Shown in pieces: positions 17,631-27,178 of a stretch of 64,000 nt of DNA; within the stretch, counting starts at the first letter, position 1, and every line of letters begins with the position of its first letter. Position numbers and translations under genes: made by a program. The stretch lies in assembly GCA_029433155.1 (NCBI GenBank), contig JAQYTT010000002.1, forward strand, positions 305,232 through 369,231, given 5' to 3'. This DNA is from Lactobacillaceae bacterium L1_55_11 (lineage in GTDB: Bacteria > Bacillota > Bacilli > Lactobacillales > Lactobacillaceae). The notes under the pieces are model-generated. The model had not been told where the DNA came from, ran no database searches, and worked only from the letters and a program-made list of their open reading frames with translations.

Positions 17631-17855
17631 ACTAAGAATGACCTAGTAGTTAGGTGCTGTTAGTTAGCGAGCGGTGGTAGGTGCAAGACCGTTAACAGAC
17701 CTGGTGAATTTCAGTCAGGAGTGCTTGGCGTAACGGCCAACGTCTTGTCCGCGATAAGGACCTAGAGTTGCTGGCTATGATGAGTAGTCAGAATTTGGGT
17801 GGTACCGCGTTAATGAAACGTCCCGGTTGTTAGTTTTAACAACCGGGACTTTTTT
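17631..17855 (+). promoter_or_regulatory. Phenylalanine T-box leader upstream of pheST
   Basis: Canonical T-box core GGGTGGTACCGCG at 17797-17809, preceded by a stem I region with a likely UUC specifier (TTC at 17710-17712 in GAATTTCAG) and followed by a terminator. Uncharged tRNA-Phe would pair with the specifier and the core and promote read-through into pheS. It fills the 305-base gap between genes. Confidence 0.92.
17820..17855 (+). terminator. Leader terminator of the Phe T-box
   Basis: GTCCCGGTTGTTA/TAACAACCGGGAC stem with a short loop, followed by six Ts. Confidence 0.92.
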
Positions 17856-17881
17856 GTGCCATGCTAACCGGGAGGAAAATG

Positions 17882-18931
17882 ATGACCCTAGTTGATGATT
17901 TAAAGGCCCTGCGACAGCAGGCCCAGGAACATATTGAGGACCGCAATGCCGATTTGGAGCAGTTGCGGATTGAATACTTAGGCCGCAAGGGCCAACTGAC
18001 CAAGCTGCTCAAGGGGATGAAGGACGTACCAGCCGCTGACCGGAAGACGGTCGGTCAGGTGGGCAATGAAGTCCGTGAATTTATTGCCAATACTTTAGCC
18101 GAACGGCAAAAGCAGAAGGCTGCCGCTGAATTAGACCGCCAACTGGCGGCCGAAACGATTGACGTGACCCTGCCAGGTAGCAGCCCCATTCAGGGTCAAA
18201 CCCATGTCTTACAGCAGATTATGGATGAAATCGAAAGCCATTTTCTGGGGATGGGCTTTCAGGTGATTGATGACCCAGTTGATTCGCCCGAGGTCGAGAC
18301 CGACGAGTATAACTTTGAGCGGGAGAACCTGCCCAAGGATCACCCGGCCCGGGATATGCAAGATACCTTCTATGTGACGCCAGAAATCTTGCTTCGGACC
18401 CAGACCTCACCGGTCCAATCCCGCGTCTTAGAAAAGCATGATTTTAGCAAGGGACCACTGAAGATGATTGCCCCCGGTAAGGTTTACCGACGGGACACTG
18501 ATGATGCCACTCATTCTCACCAGTTCCACCAGGTCGAAGGCCTGGTCGTGGGGGAGAACGTGACCATGGCTGACTTAAAGGGAACCCTGCTCAGTATCAT
18601 GCAGGAGCTCTTTGGTGAAAAGCACCAAATCCGTCTGCGGCCTTCCTACTTTCCCTTTACCGAGCCCTCAGTCGAGGTTGATGTTTCCTGGGATGAGGTG
18701 ACCCCAGATACCAAGCCCGAAGACATCCGCTGGATTGAAGTTCTAGGGGCCGGAATGACCCACCCCAACGTTTTGAAGATGGATGGTGTCGACCCCGAAA
18801 AATACTCGGCCTTTGCCTTTGGTCTGGGGCCAGACCGTTTTGCCATGTTGAAATACGGGGTGGAAGACATTCGTCAGTTCTACTTAAATGACGTCCGCTT
18901 CCTGTCCCAGTTTAATCGAAAGGGGAACTAA
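17882..18931 (+). CDS. pheS: Phenylalanyl-tRNA synthetase alpha subunit
   Basis: A 349-residue class II synthetase subunit, catalytic half of the (alpha-beta)2 PheRS that charges tRNA-Phe. N-terminal coiled coil (about residues 1-85, tRNA contact), then class II motifs: motif 2 around [22 protein letters not shown] and motif 3 GLGPDRFAM near the end. I choose the ATG at 17882 ([10 protein letters not shown]), 6 nt after GGAGG; in-frame ATGs at 17879 and 17861 are less well placed. pheT begins 2 nt after the stop. The T-box just upstream regulates the pair. Confidence 0.95.
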   Translation: MTLVDDLKALRQQAQEHIEDRNADLEQLRIEYLGRKGQLTKLLKGMKDVPAADRKTVGQVGNEVREFIANTLAERQKQKAAAELDRQLAAETIDVTLPGSSPIQGQTHVLQQIMDEIESHFLGMGFQVIDDPVDSPEVETDEYNFERENLPKDHPARDMQDTFYVTPEILLRTQTSPVQSRVLEKHDFSKGPLKMIAPGKVYRRDTDDATHSHQFHQVEGLVVGENVTMADLKGTLLSIMQELFGEKHQIRLRPSYFPFTEPSVEVDVSWDEVTPDTKPEDIRWIEVLGAGMTHPNVLKMDGVDPEKYSAFAFGLGPDRFAMLKYGVEDIRQFYLNDVRFLSQFNRKGN

Positions 18932-18933
18932 GC

Positions 18934-21399
18934 ATGAAAGTGAATATGACTTGGTTAAACACCTACCTGGATAACCAACTTGATTTGGCCGGCGAAGCCG
19001 TCCAAGACTTGGCCGAAACAATCGAACGCAACAGTGTCGAAGTCGACAGTGTTAGCACCCTGGCCGGTCAACAAGATGGTTTAGTGGTGGCCCAGGTTGA
19101 ATCAACTCAGGGCCATCCCGATTCAGACCACTTAACGATTGCCCAATTAGACATTGGCAATGGTCAAAAAGTTCAAATCGTGACCGGCGCCCCTAACATT
19201 GCGACCGGCCAGCTGGTAATTCTAGCCCAGGTCGGCGCCCATATTATCGACCGTGAGAGCGGTGACCTAGTCGAAATTAAGGCCGTTAACCTGCGTGGCC
19301 AGCAGTCGGCCGGCATGGTGGTGGCCTTACAGGAAATTGGCTTCACGAATCAAATTGCCCCCAAGGATTTTGAGGCCGGCATTTATGTCTTTGACCCAAA
19401 GTCCGGCGTCCAGCCCGGCGATGATGCCCTGGAAAAGCTGGGGATGTACGAACCCGTGATTGATACCGATTTGACGCCCAACCGGGCCGACCTGCTTTCG
19501 ATGGTGGGTTCTGCCTACGAACTGGGTGCGATTCTCGACTTCAAAACAACCCTGCCTAGTTTTAAGCTAACCGAGCAGGCTGATATTCAGGCTAATGACC
19601 TAGTCGGTGCACAGATTGACGAAGATGACCTTTTAAGTGATTATGGTTTGCGGGTTGTGACCGATCTGCAAGTTGGTGATTCACCGCTTTGGTTGCAGCG
19701 CTGCTTGTGGAATGCCGGCATCCGGCCCATCAACAACGTTGTCGATACGACCAACTACCTGATGTTGTTATACGGACAACCGCTCCATGCCTATGATTTG
19801 GATAAGTTACCCGACCAGAAGTTAACCGTCCGCCTCGCAAAAGAAGGTGAAAAGTTAACCACCTTGGACCAGGAAAACCGGGACTTGCGGCCGGGACAAG
19901 ATATCGTGATTGCCAGTGCCGGCCAGCCACTGATGTTAGCCGGGGTGATGGGTGGTACGGCCGCTGAAGTGGACGAAAATACCCACCGGATTGTGCTGGA
20001 AAGCGCCCGCTTTAATCCAACCCTAATTCGGGCCACGGCCCGGCGCCACAACTTGCACAGCCAGGCTGCTAGTCGCTTTGAACGGGGGATTAACCCGGAT
20101 CAGATCTTTACTGTCTTGGACCACGCGGCTAGCTTGGCGGCTGAGCTTGGCCAGGGCCAGGTTACAGCCGATCAAGTCATTGGTGCTAAAACACCCTATC
20201 AGGCGCCAGAAATTTCAATTACTACGCAGCGGATTAACCAGATTCTGGGTACTGACTTGGCCACCAAGACGGTCGCCAGCATTTTTGACCGCCTAAACCT
20301 GCCTTACAAGCTCGACCAAGACCAGTTTGTCGTGAAGGTACCTGGTCGGCGGACCGATTTGCGGATTCCAGCTGACCTCATCGAAGAGGTTGCCCGCCTA
20401 AACGGCTATGACAACCTGCCAGCGACCCTGCTGACCGGTGAAACTACGCCTGGCCAGTTAACCCACCGGCAGCGCCAAATTCGGGCCAGCCGACACATTA
20501 TGGAGAGCCTGGGCTTAAACCAGGCCATCTCTTACGCCCTGACCACGCCGGAAAAGGCCAGTCGCTTTGCTGAGGAAGACGAAAAAGGTCAAGACCTGTT
20601 AACCCTGGACTACCCAATGAGTTCCGACCGGACCACGGCCCGGCAAAACTTGCTATCGGGTCTGTTAGACGACGTAGCCTACAACGTAGCCCGCTCCGTG
20701 ACCGATGTTGCCCTCTATGAGCAGGGCCGGATTTTCTTGAATGAGCAGCCCGGGAAACAACCACTGGAGCTAGAGCACTTGGCCGGGGTCCTGACCGGTT
20801 CCCTACAACACTCAACCTGGCAGGACCAGAAAAACGAAAAGGCCGTAGACTTCTACGACCTGAAGGGGATTGTTAGCACTTACCTGACCGAAATCGGGGT
20901 CGAAAACGTGGCGTTCCGGGCCACTGACCGTCTCGCAGCCATGCACCCTGGTCAGACTGCTGATCTTTACCAGGGCGATACCTACCTGGGCTTCATTGGC
21001 CAAATCCATCCCCGGATTTTGCAAGAGGCTAAGCTGCCAACGGTCTTTGGCTTTGAATTAAACCTCGAAGCCATCATGCAGGTGGCCCAGGGTCAGGTTG
21101 ATTACCAGCCAATTTCGCGTTTCCCAAAGATTACCCGGGATTTGGCCCTCTTAGTGGATGAACAAATCAGCAACCAGGCCGTTGAGGATGTGATTACCCA
21201 TGCGGCTGGTCCATGCTTGGTCAATACCACCGTCTTTGACGTTTATACCGGTGATTCCCTGCCAGCTGGCAAGAAATCGCTGGCTTACGAATTGACCTAC
21301 CAGGACCGGGAAACGACCTTGAAGGAAAGCACGGTTAATGAAGACTTTGATCGCGTGATTAAGGCCCTTGAAAAACAGCTTCAGGCCACGGTGCGTTAG
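18934..21399 (+). CDS. pheT: Phenylalanyl-tRNA synthetase beta subunit
   Basis: An 821-residue subunit in the usual size range (about 800). In order: EMAP/OB-type tRNA-binding domain (about 40-155), B3/4 editing domain (about 210-400) that removes mischarged Tyr, B5 domain (about 405-475), the catalytically inactive class II-like core, and the C-terminal anticodon-binding domain (about 728-820). Start ATG 18934 follows AAAGGGG; a second ATG four codons on is less likely. Co-expressed with pheS under the Phe T-box. Confidence 0.95.
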   Translation: MKVNMTWLNTYLDNQLDLAGEAVQDLAETIERNSVEVDSVSTLAGQQDGLVVAQVESTQGHPDSDHLTIAQLDIGNGQKVQIVTGAPNIATGQLVILAQVGAHIIDRESGDLVEIKAVNLRGQQSAGMVVALQEIGFTNQIAPKDFEAGIYVFDPKSGVQPGDDALEKLGMYEPVIDTDLTPNRADLLSMVGSAYELGAILDFKTTLPSFKLTEQADIQANDLVGAQIDEDDLLSDYGLRVVTDLQVGDSPLWLQRCLWNAGIRPINNVVDTTNYLMLLYGQPLHAYDLDKLPDQKLTVRLAKEGEKLTTLDQENRDLRPGQDIVIASAGQPLMLAGVMGGTAAEVDENTHRIVLESARFNPTLIRATARRHNLHSQAASRFERGINPDQIFTVLDHAASLAAELGQGQVTADQVIGAKTPYQAPEISITTQRINQILGTDLATKTVASIFDRLNLPYKLDQDQFVVKVPGRRTDLRIPADLIEEVARLNGYDNLPATLLTGETTPGQLTHRQRQIRASRHIMESLGLNQAISYALTTPEKASRFAEEDEKGQDLLTLDYPMSSDRTTARQNLLSGLLDDVAYNVARSVTDVALYEQGRIFLNEQPGKQPLELEHLAGVLTGSLQHSTWQDQKNEKAVDFYDLKGIVSTYLTEIGVENVAFRATDRLAAMHPGQTADLYQGDTYLGFIGQIHPRILQEAKLPTVFGFELNLEAIMQVAQGQVDYQPISRFPKITRDLALLVDEQISNQAVEDVITHAAGPCLVNTTVFDVYTGDSLPAGKKSLAYELTYQDRETTLKESTVNEDFDRVIKALEKQLQATVR

Positions 21400-21411
21400 T
21401 CAAATTTAGGT

Positions 21412-21440
21412 TTGAGTTGTCCTATAAAAAAAGTTATAAT
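21412..21440 (+). promoter_or_regulatory. Promoter of murA
   Basis: TTGAGT (21412-21417), 17-bp spacer, TATAAT (21435-21440), 33 nt before the start codon. Confidence 0.75.
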
Positions 21441-21473
21441 CTATAAAGATAAAATGTTGACAGGATACCCTTG

Positions 21474-22760
21474 ATGGCAAAGTTAGTGATACGCGGTGCG
21501 AAAAAAGTCCACGGAGAAGTGACCATCGGTGGAGCTAAAAACTCGACCGTGGCGCTGATTCCAGCCGCGATTTTGGCCGATTCGCCGGTAAAATTTGATA
21601 CGGTCCCTCAAATCTTGGACGTTAAGAACTTGCAATTGATTTTGCAGGCGATGAACGTTTCCTCGGTTTTTGAGGATGGCGAATTAAGCATTGACCCAAC
21701 TACCATCCGGGAAAGTGACCTACCCAGTGGGGCCATCAAGTCCTTACGCGCTTCTTACTACTTTATGGGCGCCTTGCTAGGCCGCTTTGGCCGGGCCACG
21801 GTAACCTTCCCAGGTGGTGATAACCTGGGCCGGCGGCCAATCGACCAGCACATCAAGGGGTTTGAAGCCCTGGGTGCTAAGGTCACTGAAACCAACGACA
21901 TTATTCACATTGATGCCACCGATCATGGTCTGGTCGGGGCTCGGGTGGCCCTGGATACGGTTTCCGTCGGGGCAACGATTAACATTATTCTGGCGGCCGT
22001 CAAGGCCAAGGGCCAGACCATCATTGAAAACGCGGCCCGTGAACCGGAAATCATTGATATCGCTACCTTCTTGAACAACATGGGTGCCAATATCCGTGGG
22101 GCCGGAACCGATACCATCCGAATTGCCGGGGTACCTAAGCTGGTAGCCCGTAACACCCATACCGTTATTCCCGACCGGATTGAGGCCGGAACTTACATGA
22201 GTATGGCGGCGGCCTACGGGGATGGCGTAACGATTAAAAACGTCATTCCAGAGCACTTGGAGTCTTACACCTCTAAGTTGATTGAAATGGGCGTTAACCT
22301 CGATATTGGCGAAGATGAGATTCACGTTTATCCATCCGAAGATTTGCAGCCGGTTTCGATTAAGACCATGCCTTATCCAGGCTTTGCGACCGACTTACAG
22401 CAGCCAATCACACCGCTCTTGCTGCGGGCTCAAGGCGAAAGCACGATTATGGATACCATCTATCCTAAGCGGGTCCGCCACATTGCCGAGCTACGGCGGA
22501 TGGGGGCGGATATCAGTTCGCCTGAACCAGGGATTATCAAGGTTAACCATTCCGATCGCCTGCTGGGTACAGAGGTCGAAGCAGCCGAGATTCGTGCCGG
22601 TGCAGCCTTGATCATCGCTGCCATTATGGCGGAAGGTGAGACGGTCATTAATGAAGCTGACCATATCTTGCGTGGCTATGACCGCATCCAAGAAAAGCTG
22701 ACCCAGCTAGGAGTTGACGTGGATATTTCTGGCATTGACCTAATTAACTTGATGCCGTGA
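21474..22760 (+). CDS. murA: UDP-N-acetylglucosamine 1-carboxyvinyltransferase with Asp in the active-site loop
   Basis: A 428-residue EPSP-synthase-fold enzyme that transfers enolpyruvate from PEP to UDP-GlcNAc, the first committed step of peptidoglycan synthesis. Typical motifs: GGAKNS near residue 20, [14 protein letters not shown] near 113, DRIEAGTY, and a C-terminal RGYDRI. The catalytic-loop residue equal to Cys115 of E. coli is Asp116 (codon GAT at 21819-21821). In other bacteria this Asp form is active and resists fosfomycin. ATG at 21474 is used; a TTG one codon earlier is possible. Only one murA is seen here; many Firmicutes carry a second copy. Confidence 0.93.
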   Translation: MAKLVIRGAKKVHGEVTIGGAKNSTVALIPAAILADSPVKFDTVPQILDVKNLQLILQAMNVSSVFEDGELSIDPTTIRESDLPSGAIKSLRASYYFMGALLGRFGRATVTFPGGDNLGRRPIDQHIKGFEALGAKVTETNDIIHIDATDHGLVGARVALDTVSVGATINIILAAVKAKGQTIIENAAREPEIIDIATFLNNMGANIRGAGTDTIRIAGVPKLVARNTHTVIPDRIEAGTYMSMAAAYGDGVTIKNVIPEHLESYTSKLIEMGVNLDIGEDEIHVYPSEDLQPVSIKTMPYPGFATDLQQPITPLLLRAQGESTIMDTIYPKRVRHIAELRRMGADISSPEPGIIKVNHSDRLLGTEVEAAEIRAGAALIIAAIMAEGETVINEADHILRGYDRIQEKLTQLGVDVDISGIDLINLMP

Positions 22761-22764
22761 TGGC

Positions 22765-22793
22765 TTGCCTATCAATACCCGATGTGTTAGTAT
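22765..22793 (+). promoter_or_regulatory. Promoter of rpmE2
   Basis: TTGCCT (22765-22770), 17-bp spacer, TAGTAT (22788-22793) with an extended TGT. A 6-bp inverted repeat CAATAC/GTATTG (22774-22796) overlaps it and could be an operator. Confidence 0.55.
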
Positions 22794-22799
22794 TGAATG

Positions 22800-22851
22800 G
22801 TTGAGAACTGACTCTGGTAGACACTACTAGGGCGCTAAGGAGAACGATATT
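22800..22851 (+). promoter_or_regulatory. Structured 5' leader of rpmE2
   Basis: The short leader holds a compact hairpin CTGGTAG-ACA-CTACTAG (22814-22830), followed after 4 nt by the AAGGAG ribosome site. Ribosomal-protein leaders for L31 are known in Firmicutes, so autoregulation is possible; this one was found by eye only. Confidence 0.4.
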
Positions 22852-23103
22852 ATGAAAAAAGACATCCAACCTGATTACCACCAAGTGGTTTTCATCGATG
22901 CTTCAACTGGTAAGAAGTTCCTGTCAGCTTCTACGGTTAACTCAGACACGACGACTGAATTTGAAGGTCAGGAATATCCAGCCATCCGTATGGATATCAC
23001 CTCTGATTCACACCCATTCTACACTGGTAAGCAGAAGTTTACCCAAGCTGATGGGGCCGTTGATAAGTTTAACAAGAAGTTTGCTGGCTTCGACTTGAAG
23101 TAA
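22852..23103 (+). CDS. rpmE2: 50S ribosomal protein L31 type B
   Basis: An 83-residue L31 of the zinc-free B type: begins [10 protein letters not shown], has [10 protein letters not shown] and the HPFYTGK motif, and lacks the CxxC pairs of zinc-binding L31. It bridges the two ribosomal subunits. Own promoter upstream (22765-22793) and terminator downstream (23120-23155). AAGGAG lies 8 nt before the ATG. Confidence 0.95.
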   Translation: MKKDIQPDYHQVVFIDASTGKKFLSASTVNSDTTTEFEGQEYPAIRMDITSDSHPFYTGKQKFTQADGAVDKFNKKFAGFDLK

Positions 23104-23119
23104 GTAAATCCAGAATTGG

Positions 23120-23155
23120 AAAAGTGCCCACACTGCTGTGGGCGCTTTTATTTTG
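23120..23155 (+). terminator. Terminator of rpmE2
   Basis: AGTGCCCACA / TGTGGGCGCT stem (one G-T pair) followed by TTTATTTT. Confidence 0.85.
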
Positions 23156-23169
23156 TCAAAGGTAGTTGC

Positions 23170-24612
23170 ATGGTTGCCCATCCCGTTCCCGTAAAATTAA
23201 ATCAGGTCCTAACTGGTACCATCCGTGACATGACCTTAAATGGGCTGGGGCGGTTGTACGTGACCGACGATTACCCCTTAAAAATTGCCAATGCCATTCC
23301 GGGTGAAGAGGTTGAGGTTATCGTTACCCAGGTTGACCGCTGGTCGGGCTACGCCAAGATTACCAAGTGGCTGAAGACTTCTGACCAAAGGCAAAACCAG
23401 GACCGGCAGTACCTCTTAGATGCTGGCACTGCCCAAAGGCAAAACCAGGACCGGCAGTACCTCTTAGATGCTGGCACTGCGCCCCTGGTTAACTGGTCCT
23501 ATCCGGCCCAGCTGGCCTTAAAACGTCAGCAGGTTGCCCAGATTTTTCAGGAAGCCGGTTTGCAGGTCGAAGTCGCACCAGTGGTTGGCATGGACCAGCC
23601 GACTTACTACCGGAATAAAACCGTGGTACCGCTTAAGTGGCAGGACGGCCAGCTTCTGTCTGGTTTTTATCAGCGGGGTAGTCATCGCTTGGTTCCAATG
23701 GAAGACTACTACGTCAACGACCGGCGCCTCGACCAGGTCATCGTGACGGTTCGTGAAATCTTGGCCCGTCATCAGGTTTCGGCCTTTGATCCTGATACTC
23801 AAACCGGGACGGTCCGTTACCTGATGGTCCGCCGCGGCTATCACAGCCAGGAACTGATGGTGGTGCTGGTCGTCAACCAGGAACCAGTTGAGCATTTAGA
23901 GGCAGTGGTTGCGGATATTGTGGCTGCTCTGCCGGATTTGACCAGCCTGATATTGAATCTGAGTCCTAAGGTGGACTATGTCCTCCTTAGCCCGCATAAC
24001 CGGACCCTTTGGGGGCAGGATGCAATCCATGACCGTTTACTAGGCCAACAGTTCATTATCGGACCAAATTCCTTTTACCAGGTTAATCCGTTCATGACCG
24101 AAAAGCTTTACCAGCTAGCCGCCCAAGCGGCTGATTTAACCCAGGACGATATTGTGATTGATGCCTACGCTGGTATCGGAACAATTGGCATTAGCGTGGC
24201 CAAGCAGGTGAAACAGGTGTTGGGCGTGGAAGTGGTGCCTGGGGCGGTGGCGGATTCACAGGCCAATGCGGCCTTAAACCACTTAACCAATGTCAGCTAT
24301 ACCTTAGCCGACGCCCCAAAGCAGTTTGTCGCTTGGCAACAAGCGGGGATTCAGCCGGACGTGGTCATGGTTGATCCACCCCGGCGGGGGCTCATGCAGA
24401 CTTTGATTGAAGCCACAGTGGCGATGGGACCGGCACGGGTGGTTTACATTAGCTGTAATCCCGTGACGGCTGCCCGCGACGCGGCCATTTTTGACCAGCT
24501 CGGCTACCAGGTTAGCCGGCCGATTATTCCCGTTGACCAGTTTCCACAAACCAGTCACATTGAAACCATCACGGTCTTAACCCCTAAGGCCGCTAAAAAG
24601 GAGCAAGTATGA
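23170..24612 (+). CDS. rlmD: 23S rRNA (uracil-C5)-methyltransferase, RlmCD/RlmD type, with internal tandem duplication
   Basis: A 480-residue TrmA-family enzyme making m5U in 23S rRNA from SAM. ATG 23170 follows AAGGTAG; the longer frame back to 23116 would run through the rpmE2 terminator. N-terminal TRAM domain (about residues 7-65), then the methyltransferase: SAM motif DAYAGIGTIG, DPPRRGL and ISCNPVT with the catalytic Cys. The Fe-S cysteine cluster of E. coli RlmD is absent, as often in lactobacilli. A perfect 48-bp tandem repeat (23385-23480) doubles 16 residues (QRQNQDRQYLLDAGTA) between TRAM and catalytic parts, in frame. Overlaps murF by 4 nt. Confidence 0.9.
   Translation: MVAHPVPVKLNQVLTGTIRDMTLNGLGRLYVTDDYPLKIANAIPGEEVEVIVTQVDRWSGYAKITKWLKTSDQRQNQDRQYLLDAGTAQRQNQDRQYLLDAGTAPLVNWSYPAQLALKRQQVAQIFQEAGLQVEVAPVVGMDQPTYYRNKTVVPLKWQDGQLLSGFYQRGSHRLVPMEDYYVNDRRLDQVIVTVREILARHQVSAFDPDTQTGTVRYLMVRRGYHSQELMVVLVVNQEPVEHLEAVVADIVAALPDLTSLILNLSPKVDYVLLSPHNRTLWGQDAIHDRLLGQQFIIGPNSFYQVNPFMTEKLYQLAAQAADLTQDDIVIDAYAGIGTIGISVAKQVKQVLGVEVVPGAVADSQANAALNHLTNVSYTLADAPKQFVAWQQAGIQPDVVMVDPPRRGLMQTLIEATVAMGPARVVYISCNPVTAARDAAIFDQLGYQVSRPIIPVDQFPQTSHIETITVLTPKAAKKEQV
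23385..23480 (+). repeat. Perfect 48-bp tandem duplication inside rlmD
   Basis: Copies at 23385-23432 and 23433-23480 are identical base for base. The unit is in frame (16 codons), adds one extra copy of a surface segment after the TRAM domain, and the base after each copy differs only at a third codon position (GCC/GCG). Confidence 0.95.
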
Positions 24613-25946
24613 AGTTGACTTTAGGTGCCATCCGCCGGGCCTTGGGAGCGGAATTAGTGGGTGATGCCGACCAGGTTGTGACCGGCGTGCACTTTGATTC
24701 CCGCCAAATTAAACCGGGGGATTTGTTTGTGGCCTTGCATGGTGAACATGATGGCCATGACTACCTCGATGACGCTGCCCAGGCTGGGGCCGTGGCCGTT
24801 CTAGTTGAGCCACGGCACCAACTAAACTCAGCGCAAAATGCCCTGGTTGTTTCAGACACCTTACAGGCCTTACAAGACCTAGGGCGCTACTGGTTAGACC
24901 AGGTCGGCCCTAAGGTGGTGGCGATTACCGGCTCCAATGGTAAGACCACGACCAAGGACATGACGGCGGCCGTTTTAGCCAGCCAGTACCGGACCTTTAA
25001 AACCCCCAACAATTTCAATAATGAGATTGGGGTACCGATGACCCTCTTGGCCATGCCGGCCGACTGCCAAATGTTAGTGGTTGAGTTAGGGATGGACCGG
25101 CCCGGCCAGCTGACCGTCCTCTCTAAATTGGTACAGCCGGACGTGGCTGTAATCACCATGATTGGGGAGGCCCACATTGAATTCTTTAAAACCCGGGCTA
25201 AAATTGCCCAGGCAAAGTTAGAAATTACCGCCGGCTTAAAACCGGGTGGTGTTTTGCTGGTCCCTGACGACGAACCCCTGTTGGACCCAGAAAAAATACA
25301 GGTACCAACCCAGACCTTTGGTAAAGGGGCCGCTGACCTTAGCAGCCAGCAGCGGGAGACCTACTTTAAATATCAGGGGTATACGTTTGCAATTCCCCTT
25401 CTGGGTCGCTATAATGTGATGAATGCGCTGGCGGCCATTTCAGTTGGGCAACGCCTGGGCGTAGCCATGACTCAGATGGTGCCAGCCCTTGCTCACTTTG
25501 ACCTCACCCAAAACCGCACGCAGTGGTTGACCACCCCTGACGGGGTGGTGGTGCTCAGTGACGTCTATAATGCTAATCCAACCGCTGACCGGGAAGTCTT
25601 GGCGGTCTTGGGCCAGCAGGAAGCTCCCCGGAAGTTTGCCGTCCTTGGGGACATGCTGGAGTTAGGCGACCAGGCCTTGGCCTTACACGCCGATTTAGCG
25701 TCGGCCGTTTTGCAGGCTGATTTAGACGGGGTTTACCTGGTGGGGCCCTTAATGGCAGCTGCCCTGGCCCCGGTCTTAACCGAACGTCTGGGTGTTGGCG
25801 CAGTTCATGCTTATCCTAGTAATAACCAAGACCAGTTGGTGACCGACTTAAAGGCCGTTTTGCGACCGGAGGACTTGGTTTTGTTAAAGGCTAGCCATGG
25901 TATCCACCTCGAACGGGTGGTTACCGCTCTGCTAGCGGTTGATTAA
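24609..25946 (+). CDS. murF: UDP-N-acetylmuramoyl-tripeptide--D-alanyl-D-alanine ligase
   Basis: A 445-residue Mur ligase that adds D-Ala-D-Ala to the muramyl tripeptide, the last cytosolic step of peptidoglycan precursor synthesis. N-terminal UDP-binding domain (about 1-85), ATP-binding central domain with P-loop GSNGKTTT (about 108-115), NNFNNEIGVP and the C-terminal domain with DVYNANPT. Starts with ATGA overlap on the end of rlmD. Length agrees with the family. Confidence 0.94.
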   Translation: MKLTLGAIRRALGAELVGDADQVVTGVHFDSRQIKPGDLFVALHGEHDGHDYLDDAAQAGAVAVLVEPRHQLNSAQNALVVSDTLQALQDLGRYWLDQVGPKVVAITGSNGKTTTKDMTAAVLASQYRTFKTPNNFNNEIGVPMTLLAMPADCQMLVVELGMDRPGQLTVLSKLVQPDVAVITMIGEAHIEFFKTRAKIAQAKLEITAGLKPGGVLLVPDDEPLLDPEKIQVPTQTFGKGAADLSSQQRETYFKYQGYTFAIPLLGRYNVMNALAAISVGQRLGVAMTQMVPALAHFDLTQNRTQWLTTPDGVVVLSDVYNANPTADREVLAVLGQQEAPRKFAVLGDMLELGDQALALHADLASAVLQADLDGVYLVGPLMAAALAPVLTERLGVGAVHAYPSNNQDQLVTDLKAVLRPEDLVLLKASHGIHLERVVTALLAVD

Positions 25947-25971
25947 AGGTACCAGGGGGTTTGGTTAGGAC

Positions 25972-27135
25972 ATGCAACGGGTTGACTTGTTTCCAGCGTC
26001 AGTTCCCACGAACTGGACCAGATTCCGGTCCTGGCTCCTGCCAGCCGTCGGTCTGGTTCTGATTGCCCTAGTCGTTGTCCTACCCAGCCAGTTAAGTTCT
26101 GCCCCATTAAATGACCAAGATCAGGTTGAGATTAACCATAACGCTGATTATTATCAGTCCTTAAACCAGTCGGTAGCCCCGGAAGGTCAGTTAGGTAAAA
26201 GCTTTGACCAAGAAATTAGCGACGCCGACTTTCGGGGCACGGCCCTGATTGTTCACCACAACCGGGTTATCCTGCAAAAGGGCTACGGCTATGCTAATGA
26301 TAAAAAGGGTGAGCGCAACCAGGCCGGCTCTTTCTTTCAAATCGCCTCGGTCCAAAAGGGCCTAACGGCCGCCTTAGTGGTTCGGACAATTGAGGCCGGT
26401 AAGCTGAGTTACCAAACTAAGCTGAGCGATTACTATCCTCAGGTGCCTAACGCTAGTAAAATTACGATTCGGGACCTGTTGACGATGACTAGCGGGTTAC
26501 GCCAGGTGAAACAGCCGCGTTCCTTTGAATCCGAAGCGGATAACGTGAACTACTCGGCGAACCACGTTGAAGTTATCAGTCAGCCCGGCGATGGGCATGG
26601 TTGGACTTACCAGGCGGTTAATTACCGCTTACTGGCGGGGATTTTAATGAAAATTCACCGGCAAAGTTTTGACCAGCTCTTTTACCAGACTTTTAATGAT
26701 GATTATCACCTCCAAATTGCTAGTTACAAGCAGTTTGGCAAGCTAGCCCACATGACCCAGGGTTATGGTGATGGGGACGATAATCCGGTTGGTACTGAGA
26801 CGGTGGAATACGAGCGTGAAACCGGCACTGGTAACGTGGCCATGACGACTGGGATGTTATATCGCTTTTACCGCCTGATTTTTGATCAACGCCTGGTCAA
26901 GCATCCTAATCAAATGTGGCAAAATGTGCCTCCGGCAACCTATGCCAGTGGGGTGTACCAGTTGAATAATTTTAAGACAGCCCATGGTATTTTTACGGGT
27001 TATGAACCCAGTGTTGTCTTAAGTGAAGATGGCAAAGATGCCGTGATTTTGCTGAGTAATCAGTACAACCAGGACCATACCTTTGAAGGCCTGTCCCGGC
27101 GTCTTTTCCAAGAAATGACAAATATTCCAACCTAA
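25972..27135 (+). CDS. Membrane-anchored serine hydrolase of the beta-lactamase/penicillin-binding family
   Basis: A 387-residue protein with one N-terminal membrane segment (about residues 20-40) and an extracellular beta-lactamase-like (class C/D-Ala carboxypeptidase-like) domain. The nucleophile is SVQK (SxxK) within QIASVQKGLTA; the second element is YQAVNY (Tyr-x-Asn type). It resembles FmtA-like or Pbp4*-like proteins that trim D-Ala from wall polymers, but the substrate is not known. It sits 26 nt after murF, so a wall role is fitting. AGGA precedes the ATG. Confidence 0.82.
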   Translation: MQRVDLFPASVPTNWTRFRSWLLPAVGLVLIALVVVLPSQLSSAPLNDQDQVEINHNADYYQSLNQSVAPEGQLGKSFDQEISDADFRGTALIVHHNRVILQKGYGYANDKKGERNQAGSFFQIASVQKGLTAALVVRTIEAGKLSYQTKLSDYYPQVPNASKITIRDLLTMTSGLRQVKQPRSFESEADNVNYSANHVEVISQPGDGHGWTYQAVNYRLLAGILMKIHRQSFDQLFYQTFNDDYHLQIASYKQFGKLAHMTQGYGDGDDNPVGTETVEYERETGTGNVAMTTGMLYRFYRLIFDQRLVKHPNQMWQNVPPATYASGVYQLNNFKTAHGIFTGYEPSVVLSEDGKDAVILLSNQYNQDHTFEGLSRRLFQEMTNIPT

Positions 27136-27138
27136 GGG

Positions 27139-27164
27139 TTGGTGCAAGGCGCCCGGTGCGCCAA
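27139..27164 (+). other. Hairpin in the cshA leader
   Basis: TTGGTGC pairs with GCGCCAA (one G-T) in the short gap just before the AAGGAG of cshA. No T-run, so it may modulate translation or mRNA stability. Confidence 0.35.
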
Positions 27165-27178
27165 TTAAGGAGAAAATT

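Noticed and set aside
21777..22325. 182-residue minus-strand ORF in murA
   Set aside because: Fully antisense to a conserved enzyme gene, no promoter or ribosome site.
23385..23480. Direct repeats as a possible CRISPR-like array
   Set aside because: Only two abutting copies, no spacers, in frame within rlmD; a tandem duplication explains it.
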